Assembly: GCF_002367995.1 (NCBI RefSeq)
Contig: NZ_AP018207.1
Span: 7,488,199 to 7,552,198, forward strand
Origin: Calothrix brevissima NIES-22
GTDB taxonomy: Bacteria > Cyanobacteriota > Cyanobacteriia > Cyanobacteriales > Nostocaceae
Length of the DNA: 64,000 nt
Direction: 5' to 3'
Below, in pieces: positions 1-7,342 of this stretch (position 1 is the stretch's first letter; each line of letters begins with the position of its first letter). The translations under genes and the position numbers were made by a program. The notes beneath the pieces were generated by a model. That model was not told the DNA's origin and made no database searches. It was given only the letters and a program-made list of their open reading frames with translations.

Positions 1-777
1 CATTTGAGCGTGGAAGAAATTTATGAAATATTGCTAAAAGATGCTAAAAATTGTCCAAAATGCCAAGCTGACTTATTATATGAGCCAAAAAATGGGAAAT
101 CTGATGGTAGTTTAGATGCAACGCGCCAGAAAACTTTAGAAAATCATTGGCGCAATGCCATGCAACAGGCGATCGCAGTTGCTCACAGCTGCAATAATCA
201 AGGTAGTATTCCCGCAGGAATTCAGCGAGAACTTACAGCCCTCACGGAAGGGCAATTAGATTGGCGTTCTTATCTGTGGCGCTACTTAGTGCGAACCCCT
301 ACAGATTTTACAGGCTTTGACCGTCGCTTTATCAGCCAGCGACTTTACCTAGAAGCACTCGAAGGCGAAAGCGTCAAAGTATTTGTGGCAGTTGACACCA
401 GTGGTTCTGTAGGCGATGCCGAACTGCGGCTATTTTTCAGCGAAGTTATCGGAATTCTCAATTCTTACCCCCATATTCAGTGTCAACTTTATTACGCCGA
501 TGCTGAAGCTTACGGCCCTTACGAACTCACCACAGATAGCCCCTTTCCCAAACCAGTAGGTGGCGGTGGTACATCCTTCGTTCCTTTCTTCGACAAAGTT
601 AACGAGCAAATTGACTGGTACAGTAATAGTGTTTGTGTATACCTCACAGATGGCTATGGCACATTTCCTGAACAAATGCCAAATTTCCCCGTATTGTGGG
701 TAGTTACTCCCGGTGGACTAGACTTAAATCAATTCCCCTTTGGTGAAGCTGTAAGGCTGTTGTCAAATGGTAAATAG
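1..777 (+). CDS. VWA-like domain protein (DUF2201/COG3864 type), 3' part
   Basis: The open frame runs in from before the window, so this is a C-terminal part of about 258 residues. It matches the predicted metal-dependent peptidase family with a VWA-like C-terminal domain. After a linker, the stretch IPAGIQRELTALTEGQLDW (about residues 75-93) resembles the region that precedes the VWA domain in this family. The VWA domain starts at about residue 125 with AVDTSGSVGD, the MIDAS DxSxS metal site, followed by a glycine-rich GGGGTSF loop and YLTDGYG. The N-terminal zinc-peptidase half, where an HExxH motif would lie, is outside the window. Such proteins usually sit next to a MoxR-type AAA ATPase, which would be upstream. 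The TTG at position 4 is probably internal, not the start. Family call fairly sure; cellular role unknown. Confidence 0.75.
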   Translation, partial: HLSVEEIYEILLKDAKNCPKCQADLLYEPKNGKSDGSLDATRQKTLENHWRNAMQQAIAVAHSCNNQGSIPAGIQRELTALTEGQLDWRSYLWRYLVRTPTDFTGFDRRFISQRLYLEALEGESVKVFVAVDTSGSVGDAELRLFFSEVIGILNSYPHIQCQLYYADAEAYGPYELTTDSPFPKPVGGGGTSFVPFFDKVNEQIDWYSNSVCVYLTDGYGTFPEQMPNFPVLWVVTPGGLDLNQFPFGEAVRLLSNGK

Positions 778-827
778 TCAATGGGCATTTGTCAGAGACG
801 CGATGAATCGCGTCTGTACAATTGTCC

Positions 828-900
828 TCCTTGTCTCCCCTGTCCCCCCTGTCCCCCCTGTCCCCCCTGCCCCCTGCTCCCTGCTCCCTGCCCCCTGCCT
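828..900. repeat. C-rich 7-bp tandem repeat tract
   Basis: Near-tandem repeats of a 7-bp unit, CCCCTGT changing to CCCCTGC and CTCCCTG, fill the gap between the VWA gene and the pentapeptide gene. This is the short-tandem-repeat type (STRR) known from heterocystous cyanobacteria. No gene is visible here. Confidence 0.7.
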
Positions 901-918
901 TCCTAGATTAATCTCCCT

Positions 919-2010
919 ATGTCAGATATTCCTAATTCTTTAACTCAAACTGAAATGCTGTCCCTAATACAAAAAGGTGCAGGTTTTTGGAATGAATGGA
1001 GAGCAGAAAATTTAAAATTATTAGAGTATATATCTGAAGCAGAATTCAGCGAATATTTGGTGTTGAATTTAAGTGAAGTTAACCTCAGTGGAGCTAACTT
1101 AAAAAAATTCAACTTTCGCCAAGTAGATTTAAGTTGGGCAGATTTAAGCGGAGCCGATTTAAGTGGAGCTAAACTCTACAAAGCCAACCTGAGCGGCGCA
1201 AATTTGAGTGGTGCAAATTTAAGTAATGCAAATCTCAATGGTGCTAACTTAACGGCAGCGATTTTACAAGGAGCAAATCTTAGCGGTGCAAACCTGAGCC
1301 GTACTGATTTAAGTGAATTTGATTTTAGTCAAGCAACTTTAAATAAAGTAAATTTTTTCCGAGCCAATCTCAGCCAAGCTAACTTTAGAAAAGCTAATTT
1401 AAATAAATGTAAATTTACTGGCGCAAATTTAGCAGCAGCAGATTTCCGCGAAGCTGATATGACTGGCGTAAAACTGGGCAAAGCTAAATTAGTCAAAGCG
1501 GATTTGAGTGAATTAAATTTAGCTGGATTAAACTTAAGAAGAGCCGATTTAAAAGCCTCTAACCTGAGTAAAACAAATTTAACAGCCGCAAATTTGAGTG
1601 GAGCAAATTTGTATGAAGCAAAAATTAGTGGCGCAAAATTTCACAAAGCTAATTTATTTAATATTATTCTGCAAACAGTTAACCTCAATGAAGCTGATTT
1701 AAGTGGAGCTAATTGGAAAAACTCTCAACTTTGGGGATTTAATTTTAGTGGATTTAATCTTAGTGGTATTAACTTCAGTGGTACAAACCTTAGACAAGCA
1801 AACTTCCACAAAACAAATCTTATTGGTGCTGATTTCAGCAACACCAGCCTCCAAAGTGCAAATTTTCAAGAAGCAAACCTTTTAGGCGCAGACTTCAGCC
1901 AAGCTTATCTATATGATGCTAATTTCTCCGGTGCAAATATTTTAGGTGCTGACTTCAGTAGTGCTAAATTGTCAGGTGCAATTATGCCCAATGGAACGAA
2001 GTATAAATAA
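919..2010 (+). CDS. Pentapeptide-repeat protein, 363 aa
   Basis: After a non-repetitive N-terminus of about 45 residues, nearly the whole protein consists of A(D/N)LSG-type pentapeptides, for example [18 protein letters not shown] at about residues 95-112. Such repeats fold into a right-handed quadrilateral beta-helix. No signal peptide or extra domain is visible, so it is probably cytoplasmic. The start at 919 is the first ATG after the upstream repeat tract and begins MSDIPNSLTQTEM, which looks like a genuine N-terminus. Molecular function cannot be predicted: members range from gyrase-protecting mimics to scaffolds. Expansion of this family is typical of cyanobacteria, and the window holds a second, secreted member at 59366-59821. 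Confidence 0.9.
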   Translation: MSDIPNSLTQTEMLSLIQKGAGFWNEWRAENLKLLEYISEAEFSEYLVLNLSEVNLSGANLKKFNFRQVDLSWADLSGADLSGAKLYKANLSGANLSGANLSNANLNGANLTAAILQGANLSGANLSRTDLSEFDFSQATLNKVNFFRANLSQANFRKANLNKCKFTGANLAAADFREADMTGVKLGKAKLVKADLSELNLAGLNLRRADLKASNLSKTNLTAANLSGANLYEAKISGAKFHKANLFNIILQTVNLNEADLSGANWKNSQLWGFNFSGFNLSGINFSGTNLRQANFHKTNLIGADFSNTSLQSANFQEANLLGADFSQAYLYDANFSGANILGADFSSAKLSGAIMPNGTKYK

Positions 2011-2020
2011 ATTAGAACAC

Positions 2021-2085
2021 AGTTGACTGTTGACTGTTGACTGTTGACTGTTGACTATTGCCCCATGCCCCATGCCCAATGCCCA
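2021..2085. repeat. GTTGACT / TGCCCCA 7-bp tandem repeats
   Basis: Five or more GTTGACT units run directly into TGCCCCA/TGCCCAA units. The second part creates the artificial N-terminal codons MPHAPCP upstream of the SDR gene, so it confuses start-site calling there. Confidence 0.75.
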
Positions 2086-3248
2086 AACAACAACGTTGCA
2101 TCGTCTGCAAAGCAACTTTTTTACAAGAGCATAATTTTTACAATGGCGTTTGTGTTAATTGCGGTAATCTTAACTACAGCAAACGTCATCAAAGCTCTGA
2201 TTTACAAGGGATGACGGCTATTGTCACCGGAGCTAGGGTAAAAATTGGCTATGCTGTAGCGTTAAAATTATTACGAGATGGTGCTGCTGTCATAGTCACA
2301 ACGCGCTTTTCTCACGACGCTGCAAAACGTTACGCTGCTGAACCTGACTTTGAAAAATGGCGCAATCGCTTACAAATTTATGGGCTAGATTTGCGACATC
2401 TCCACAGTGTTGAGCAATTTACTCAACATATCCTCAAATTTTATCCGCGACTCGACATTATTATTAACAACGCTGCGCAAACGGTACGCCGTCCACCAGC
2501 GTTTTATCAGCATTTAATTGAGTTTGAATCATTACCCGTGCAAGATTTACCGCCAGAATTGCCAGGTTTGCTGAGTCAGACTCATAGTTTAAACGCGGCA
2601 GAAAGGGAGAATTGGCTGCCAAAAGTAGCTAGTGAAGATATTCAACCAGAAAATTCAGCTTTTCTCTCGCAAATTCCCCTAATTCCTGAAGATAAGTTAG
2701 ATAATTCCGCTTTATTCCCAGCAGGAATGTATGGCGATGATGGACAACAGCTTGATTTGCGTCCGTTTAATAGCTGGCTGATGAAAGATGATGAAGTCAG
2801 CATTTTGGAATTATTGGAAGTGCATATCATTAATGCGATCGCACCTTTTGTCATTAATAGCAGACTCAAGCCGTTAATGAGCAACCAAAAAGAAACTGCC
2901 AAATACATTATCAACGTTTCTTCAATGGAAGGACGATTTAACGACGTTGATAAACCTTGGCGACATCCTCACACCAACATGGCAAAAGCTGCACTCAACC
3001 AAATGACTTGCACCTGCGCCAAAGAATATGCCAAACACCGAATTTTCATGAATGCAGTAGACCCCGGTTGGATTAGCTTTCAACATCCTTATCACCAAAC
3101 CAAATCTATGCAAGAACGCGGCGTGAATCCCCCTTTTGATATTGTTGACGCAGCCGCGCGAATCTGCGATTTAATTTATTTGGGAATCAATCAAGGAAAG
3201 ACCCCTTTTGGTAAATTATTTAAAGATTACATAGAGATAGACTGGTAG
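2079..3248 (+). CDS. SDR family oxidoreductase with N-terminal Cys4 zinc-ribbon-like segment
   Basis: The N-terminus carries CIVC (about residues 6-9) and CVNC (about 25-28), a likely zinc ribbon. A Rossmann domain follows: AIVTGARVKIG is the TGxxxGxG cofactor motif at about residues 46-56, then IIINNAAQ (NNAG-like), INVSSMEG with the catalytic Ser, and a late NMAKAALNQ segment where the usual YxxxK tyrosine is replaced (HTNMAKAAL). At 389 aa it is longer than a standard SDR of about 250 aa, because of an insertion of about 90 residues after the NNAA motif. I chose ATG 2079 because the in-frame TTG at 2058 lies within repeat-derived codons. Substrate unknown. The apparent loss of the catalytic Tyr suggests altered chemistry or a binding role. 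Confidence 0.8.
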   Translation: MPKQQRCIVCKATFLQEHNFYNGVCVNCGNLNYSKRHQSSDLQGMTAIVTGARVKIGYAVALKLLRDGAAVIVTTRFSHDAAKRYAAEPDFEKWRNRLQIYGLDLRHLHSVEQFTQHILKFYPRLDIIINNAAQTVRRPPAFYQHLIEFESLPVQDLPPELPGLLSQTHSLNAAERENWLPKVASEDIQPENSAFLSQIPLIPEDKLDNSALFPAGMYGDDGQQLDLRPFNSWLMKDDEVSILELLEVHIINAIAPFVINSRLKPLMSNQKETAKYIINVSSMEGRFNDVDKPWRHPHTNMAKAALNQMTCTCAKEYAKHRIFMNAVDPGWISFQHPYHQTKSMQERGVNPPFDIVDAAARICDLIYLGINQGKTPFGKLFKDYIEIDW

Positions 3249-3255
3249 AGGAAAA

Positions 3256-3357
3256 AGGACAAGGAGGACAAGGGAGACAAGGAAGACAAGGAAGACAAGG
3301 AAGAAAAATTTCCCATGCCCAATGCCCAATGCCCAATGCCCAATGCCCAATGCCCAT
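3256..3357. repeat. ACAAGGA and TGCCCAA tandem repeats
   Basis: A purine-rich block of ACAAGGA-like 7-mers is followed by six TGCCCAA-like 7-mers. It ends three bases before the first tRNA-like gene. Confidence 0.7.
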
Positions 3358-3360
3358 CAC

Positions 3361-3432
3361 GGCAGTGTAGCTTAATGGTAAAGCGCGTGTCTGCTAAACA
3401 CGAAGACAACCGTTTGATTCGGTTCACTGCCA
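3361..3432 (+). tRNA. tRNA-like gene, anticodon GCU (Ser) in a short-variable-arm body
   Basis: The cloverleaf can be drawn by hand: acceptor GGCAGTG/CACTGCC, D-arm GCTT/AAGC with GG in the loop, anticodon stem CGTGT/ACACG around CTGCTAA (anticodon GCU), a 5-nt variable loop, and T-stem AACCG/CGGTT. Odd features: tRNA-Ser normally has a long variable arm, and the T-loop is TTTGATT instead of TTCGANT. The body is nearly identical to the unit at 3686-3756, but the anticodon arm differs. It could be a noncanonical tRNA like those in the tRNA arrays of heterocystous cyanobacteria, or a decaying copy. Confidence 0.7.
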
Positions 3433-3433
3433 C

Positions 3434-3505
3434 AGCAACGTAGTTCAAACAACAGAATTCCTTGGAGTAGACCAGGAGATGCGGGTGTAAATCCTGCCGT
3501 TGCTA
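3434..3505 (+). tRNA. tRNA-like gene with degenerate D- and anticodon loops
   Basis: It begins one base after the previous tRNA. Acceptor AGCAACG/CGTTGCT pairs perfectly, D-stem GTTC/GAAT pairs with one G-T, and T-stem GCGGG/CCTGC pairs with one G-T. The best anticodon stem, CTTGG/CCAGG, leaves a 6-nt loop AGTAGA, so no anticodon can be assigned with confidence (a 7-nt reading would give GTA). The D-loop has no GG. This may be a tRNA pseudogene or a specialised tRNA-like RNA. A near-identical copy lies at 3759-3830. Confidence 0.5.
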
Positions 3506-3537
3506 TTTTTGTGCAAATGCGATAATATATGTATTAA

Positions 3538-3658
3538 GTCCGGGTAATTACTTATTATTAATTCTCCCCGCGTCCTCGCTTCCCCGCCGCCCCTAATCCC
3601 CAATCTGTGCGGTTCCCGAGTTCCCCGCGTCATCCCTAATAGTAAGTTTTAACCGGAC
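3538..3658. repeat. Candidate small inverted-repeat element between the two tRNA pairs
   Basis: The ends are imperfect inverted repeats: GTCCGGGTAATTACTTATTA on the left, and TAATAGTAAG followed by CCGGAC on the right. The middle is C-rich 7-mer-like sequence. The element separates the two tRNA units. No clear target duplication is seen, so the call is tentative. Confidence 0.35.
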
Positions 3659-3685
3659 ACAATAATTAACTAAAGTAAATAACTA

Positions 3686-3756
3686 GGCAGTGTAGCTTAG
3701 TGGCAAAGTACCTACTCTTCAAGTAGGAGACGACCGTTTGATTCGGTTCACTGCCA
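3686..3756 (+). tRNA. tRNA-like gene, apparent anticodon UUC (Glu)
   Basis: Same acceptor (GGCAGTG/CACTGCC) and T-arm as the unit at 3361, but the anticodon arm is CCTAC-TCTTCAA-GTAGG, giving UUC. Position 33 is C where U is almost universal, and the T-loop is again TTTGATT. It looks like a duplicate of the first tRNA with a replaced anticodon arm. Fold good; function as a tRNA uncertain. Confidence 0.65.
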
Positions 3757-3758
3757 CC

Positions 3759-3830
3759 AGCAACGTAGTTCAAACAGCAGAATTCCTTGGAGTATACCAG
3801 GAGATGCGGGTGCGAATCCCGTCGTTGCTA
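3759..3830 (+). tRNA. Second copy of the degenerate tRNA-like gene
   Basis: Nearly identical to 3434-3505, with the same 6-nt anticodon loop (AGTATA here) and D-loop without GG. The T-arm GCGGG-TGCGAAT-CCCGT is closer to canonical than in the first copy. Its last three bases are also the stop codon of nadR on the opposite strand. Confidence 0.5.
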
Positions 3831-4787
3831 TCGAGAAACAATGATTTCGTCTACTGCAACACAAGCTTGATGGAAGCGTTCTTCCCAGGAACCGCTAATG
3901 AGGACGTAGGGTCTGTTTCTGGATTTTAATTCAAAAATACAGCGATCGCGAAATTCTATTCTTAAATGAGGTAAATATCTTTGCTTATCATCCACCCAAG
4001 GTACATCGACATCTAAAATTAAATACAAATCATAATGCCGCTGTTCCGCTTCCCCGTAAATCCACTGATAACACTTACCAAATAGCACATTACTCCAAAT
4101 TGTCGTAGTTATCAGGTCAGTATCGCAGAACATCACGCGGTTAGCCTGTTTCGCTAATGCATCTTCAGAGGCGATTTGTCCTCTAGCAATCATTTCAATG
4201 TCTGTAAAATCACATCTCCCATCTTTAGGGTCTAACCAACCGCGAGCATATTCGCTGACGTAAACTGTGTTGTAATGTGCGGCTAAATTTTGCGCGAGAG
4301 TTGATTTCCCTGTGGATTCCGGGCCAAAAATGCAAACCCGACGCAGAAAATAAGGGCGGACACAAGGCGGGATATAATGCCAATAAGTAATGGGATTTTC
4401 CCGTACCTTAGTTCCAGAAATTGGTACTAAACTGCGCGCATAGTCTACAGGAATATAATTTGCGCCTAAAATTTCCGCCAGTTTCCAACCATAATCTTCC
4501 GATGCAAACACATAGTCAGGCCCTGTTGGTAGCACCCGGCGAATAGTATCATACCAAATTTGCCAAAAATCCGGGTGTTCCTTTGGTTCTTGGGGATTTT
4601 CATCAGTTACATGCACCACATTCACATCAGGAAACATCTCGCGCATCCAACCATAGCGGAGATATCCCGGAATTGGCTCAGATTGAATCGAACAAACTAG
4701 AACTGTCAGATGTTTAACATAGTTCCGAGCAAAATCAACCAGGTACTGATGTCCCAAATGTGGCGGCATAAATTTGCCGAGAATCAT
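3828..4787 (-). CDS. nadR: NadR-like bifunctional NMN adenylyltransferase / ribosylnicotinamide kinase
   Basis: The N-terminal nucleotidyltransferase domain begins with ILGKFMPPHLGHQYLVDFA, which contains the HxGH adenylyltransferase motif. The C-terminal kinase domain has the P-loop GPESTGKSTLAQN at about residues 152-164, then FCDTDLITT. Together these make NMN and NAD+ in the NR salvage pathway in the cytoplasm. I chose ATG 4787 because it overlaps the pnuC stop as ATGA, the usual sign of translational coupling. A start at 4820 would add 11 residues read out of frame from the end of pnuC. The stop codon lies inside the opposing tRNA-like gene, leaving no room for a separate terminator. At 319 aa it lacks the N-terminal repressor domain of enterobacterial NadR. 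Confidence 0.92.
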   Translation of the reverse strand: MILGKFMPPHLGHQYLVDFARNYVKHLTVLVCSIQSEPIPGYLRYGWMREMFPDVNVVHVTDENPQEPKEHPDFWQIWYDTIRRVLPTGPDYVFASEDYGWKLAEILGANYIPVDYARSLVPISGTKVRENPITYWHYIPPCVRPYFLRRVCIFGPESTGKSTLAQNLAAHYNTVYVSEYARGWLDPKDGRCDFTDIEMIARGQIASEDALAKQANRVMFCDTDLITTTIWSNVLFGKCYQWIYGEAEQRHYDLYLILDVDVPWVDDKQRYLPHLRIEFRDRCIFELKSRNRPYVLISGSWEERFHQACVAVDEIIVSR

Positions 4788-5353
4788 ACCAGTAGCTGCT
4801 TTTTCCAAGCCTTGTTCCATGTCAAATATCCCAGCACCGCTAACGCCAGAAACACCGCATACAGTCCTGTTGTTGGGTAAAGTTTTTTAACTGCATAGAC
4901 CCCAACAGCCAGTACATCTACTGTAATCCAAAGTAGCCAGCATTCCAAAATCTTCTTCGCCATCAACCACTGTGCTACTAAGCTAATTACAGTAATAGCA
5001 GCATCCCAATATGGTAAAGCTGCATCTGTGTAGCGATGCATGATAAAACCAAGGCTGAAACTACCAAAAATTGCTACTCCACCCCAAATAATTGCACCCA
5101 AGCGAGTGATGCGAGTTACATGGAGTTCTCCCTTATTTTTTCCCCCATGTAACCAAGCGTACCAACCGTAAATTTGTAAAAAGACATAAATAACTTGCAA
5201 AATTACATCTGAGTACAAACGGGCTTCATAGAAAATGAAGATGTACAGAAATACCATCACCAAGCCTGTAGGCCAACACCAGATATTTTCTTTAACAGTT
5301 AGCCAAACACTAATTAAACCAAAGACCGCAGCAATAATTTCAATTTGACTCAT
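4784..5353 (-). CDS. pnuC: Nicotinamide riboside / NMN transporter PnuC
   Basis: A 189-aa inner-membrane protein of about seven hydrophobic segments. It has the PnuC features WLTVKENIWCWPTGLV near the N-terminus (about residues 17-32) and LQIYGWYAWLHGG (about 60-72). PnuC carries nicotinamide riboside across the membrane by facilitated diffusion, and the coupled kinase NadR traps it by phosphorylation, so the pnuC-nadR pair is a complete NR salvage module. The two genes overlap by 4 bp (ATGA). No NiaR or other operator was recognised upstream, where a broken hicB and its insertion lie. Confidence 0.93.
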   Translation of the reverse strand: MSQIEIIAAVFGLISVWLTVKENIWCWPTGLVMVFLYIFIFYEARLYSDVILQVIYVFLQIYGWYAWLHGGKNKGELHVTRITRLGAIIWGGVAIFGSFSLGFIMHRYTDAALPYWDAAITVISLVAQWLMAKKILECWLLWITVDVLAVGVYAVKKLYPTTGLYAVFLALAVLGYLTWNKAWKKQLLV

Positions 5354-5397
5354 TTAAAGTCAGTTTTTCAACTGTGATAGTTTGCTGAGTCCAAATT

Positions 5398-5683
5398 TTA
5401 ATTTAATACTTCTAAAACTTCCACTTCATGAGCAATGCTTGTCGGTTTGGGTATAGGTAAACCTGCTTCTAGGGTTTCACCAACAGCTAGACAACCTAGT
5501 AAATCGGGAATATAAGCACTTTAACTAGTGGTCTATCGCAAAGATGTAGAGGGGTAAAAACGAACCGCAAAGACACGAAGTGCGCTAAGGAAGAGAAAAG
5601 AAGAAGAAATTTACCCTAGATAATTAATGAGACAAAGCACTAGTTTCACCCTTTTCAATCACCACTAAATAATGCATATTCAT
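5398..5683 (-). pseudogene. Broken HicB-type antitoxin gene, split by a small insertion
   Basis: Read on the minus strand, ATG 5683 gives MNMHYLVVIEKGETSA, the N-terminus of the HicB (UPF0150) fold. It is interrupted by a 114-bp insert at 5521-5634. The frame resumes at 5520 as AYIPDLLGCLAVGETLE and ends GLPIPKPTSIAHEVEVLEV with a stop at 5398. Removing the insert and one copy of the 7-bp duplication AGTGCTT restores a continuous reading ETSAYIPDL. About 20 residues between GETLE and GLPIP, normally a helix, are also missing, so the gene was damaged twice. The ATG overlaps the stop of the upstream gene as TAATG. No hicA toxin gene is adjacent. Confidence 0.7.
5521..5634. mobile_element. 114-bp MITE-like insertion with 7-bp target duplication
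   Basis: This stretch interrupts hicB and is flanked by AAGCACT at 5514-5520 and 5635-5641, an exact 7-bp direct repeat. Subterminal segments are inverted (GAGGGGTAAAAA near the left end, TTTACCCTAG near the right end). The middle contains the purine-rich GAACCGCAAAGACACGAAGT sequence, a type of dispersed repeat common in Nostocales. It is too short to code for a transposase and is therefore non-autonomous. Confidence 0.6.
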
Positions 5684-6291
5684 TAGCCAATAGGATGATT
5701 ACCTGGGTTTACAGCATGAATATACTCGCTACCAGAATGGGGTCGTCCGCGCTTATAATAAGCTTCTTGTGGTTGTCCCCAGCCTAACTGTAAAATAATT
5801 TCTAAAAAGTTAGAATTTTCCCATTTCCATAAACTAGCCCATTCTGTTCTTTGGGCAATTCTTTCGACATCAATTTTATGAATGCGTTCGTGTTGTTTGC
5901 TATTATTAAAACTCAGATATAAATCCATATCCGAAGTAACTTCATACCAAAATTCTAATATTGAATCTTTGGCGGATTGTAATATCTCTAAATCATGATT
6001 TAAAGCAATTAATTCACTATCTATTTTCGGATAATGTACAGTTTTTCCTTTGACATTTACTTCATGCCAAATTATACCTGACACGTGATTTTCTCTTTGA
6101 TAGTCGTGAATAGCAGCTTTAAAATCTTGATAGGCAGTAAATTTTTGCAGTCCATCAGTTCTGATAAACTGGTCAATTATTGGATTGCCAGAAACTGTTA
6201 CTTCTAATTTTAGGCGTTCCCCCTTCAAGCAAGCTTGACGTTCGGCTGCTAAAATTTGGATGAGTTCTTCGGTAGTATAAACCTTTGACAT
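5683..6291 (-). CDS. Conserved hypothetical protein, about 202 aa
   Basis: I do not recognise a named family. From MSKVYTTEELIQILAAERQ the protein is soluble and mixed alpha/beta, with no membrane segment or signal peptide. It contains a central GIIWHEVNVKGKTVHYPKI segment (about residues 75-93), a Trp-rich stretch ASLWKWENSNF, and a C-terminus rich in Gly, His and Pro. ATG 6291 is preferred over the ATG at 6321, because the extra MTNDQLERVL is translated from ATTGGTC repeats. Its stop overlaps the start of the hicB remnant (TAATG), so the two were once co-translated. It could have been part of that unit, but a toxin role is only a guess. Confidence 0.65.
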   Translation of the reverse strand: MSKVYTTEELIQILAAERQACLKGERLKLEVTVSGNPIIDQFIRTDGLQKFTAYQDFKAAIHDYQRENHVSGIIWHEVNVKGKTVHYPKIDSELIALNHDLEILQSAKDSILEFWYEVTSDMDLYLSFNNSKQHERIHKIDVERIAQRTEWASLWKWENSNFLEIILQLGWGQPQEAYYKRGRPHSGSEYIHAVNPGNHPIG

Positions 6292-6433
6292 CAGAACACG
6301 CTCTAATTGGTCATTGGTCATTGGTCATTAGTCTTCTAATATGGACTATAGACTATGAAGTCAGTTTTTTTTGTTAAATCAAATTATTTACAGATTATCT
6401 CTTGACTAAATTGACAATGTAGTATCAGACATG

Positions 6434-6470
6434 ACTAAAAATTAGGGCAGACCAAATTGGTCTACCCCTA
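6434..6470 (-). terminator. Intrinsic terminator of the thioredoxin-fold protein gene
   Basis: Reading the minus strand, TAGGGGTAGACCA and TGGTCTGCCCTA form a stem of about 11 bp closed by a short AT loop and followed by ATTTTTAGT. It lies just after the stop codon at 6474. Confidence 0.75.
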
Positions 6471-6473
6471 AGG

Positions 6474-7061
6474 TTACTTACTTAACTCACTACTGAATTC
6501 ATTGAAGGAACGCCGCTTTAACTGTACTGACTCTGCACGAGGTAGTAAATCAAACATATCACGAAAGCGATCGTCGATTTCTTCAAAAGGTACTTGACCT
6601 TGTTTATTTAAAACTACTTTACCTGATTGATCGAAGACGACAACTTGAGGTACTGCGCCAGAATAATAATATTTTGGATCGGTAGGGTCATCAGTTTTTT
6701 GAGACAAGAAGGTATCTATACTGATGGGGATAATTTCTGCAACTTTACCGTAAAATTCCTGTACTCGCGAAATTGTAATGGCATATTCCTTACAATCTTT
6801 GCTGTCATCGACATAAAAAGCCAAAAACACTGGTTTATGCTCTTGTAGAGACTGTGCTAATGTCTGTCTGGGAGGAATTAACGAACCATTACCAGCATAA
6901 ACCACGAAAATGTTGCCATCATAATTGTCTTCCTTAATACCAGCAGATGCTGGTTGGATATTGAGAATCAACAAGCACGCAAGCAGCACCAAAGCTTTAG
7001 AAATCAATTTTTGCCAATGAGTTTTTTTCTGTAAAAAAGGAAACTTTAAGCCATTCATCAA
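6474..7061 (-). CDS. Secreted/thylakoid thioredoxin-fold protein, resembles photosystem I accumulation factor
   Basis: The 195-aa protein has an N-terminal signal or anchor (about residues 19-41, ALVLLACLLILNIQPASAG). A thioredoxin-like fold follows, with FLAFYVDDSKDCKEYAI (about 79-95), a cis-Pro-like GAVPQVVVFDQ (about 135-145) and a KQGQVPFEEID end. The usual CxxC is reduced to one Cys (DSKDCK), so it is probably not a classical disulfide reductase. It resembles proteins annotated in cyanobacteria as thylakoid membrane photosystem I accumulation factor; I am only moderately sure of that name. It would face the lumen or periplasm. It is monocistronic and ends in a clear terminator. Confidence 0.7.
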   Translation of the reverse strand: MMNGLKFPFLQKKTHWQKLISKALVLLACLLILNIQPASAGIKEDNYDGNIFVVYAGNGSLIPPRQTLAQSLQEHKPVFLAFYVDDSKDCKEYAITISRVQEFYGKVAEIIPISIDTFLSQKTDDPTDPKYYYSGAVPQVVVFDQSGKVVLNKQGQVPFEEIDDRFRDMFDLLPRAESVQLKRRSFNEFSSELSK

Positions 7062-7163
7062 AAGAAACCTTGTGAGCTACTATTTTGTGAGTTTTTGCTG
7101 AATTCAGCAAGTAGCGCTGGATATATGATTACGTCCTTGCACCATTTTTTAAGATAACGCCTA

Positions 7164-7317
7164 TGGGGACTAGGGGCTAGGGGCTAGGGGCTAGGGTGCA
7201 GAGGAAGCAGAGGAAGCAGAGGAGGCAGAGGGGGTAAATAAATACTTAATGCCCCATGCCCAATGACAACTGACTATTGACTATTAACTATTGACCATTG
7301 ACTATTAACTATTGACA
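7164..7317. repeat. Mixed 7-bp tandem repeats upstream of murT
   Basis: Successive blocks of GGGGCTA, GAGGAAGCA, TGCCCAA and TTGACTA units fill the murT upstream region, so promoter elements would have to lie within or around them. Confidence 0.65.
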
Positions 7318-7342
7318 AAATTAATTTAAGCTATTAATTACT

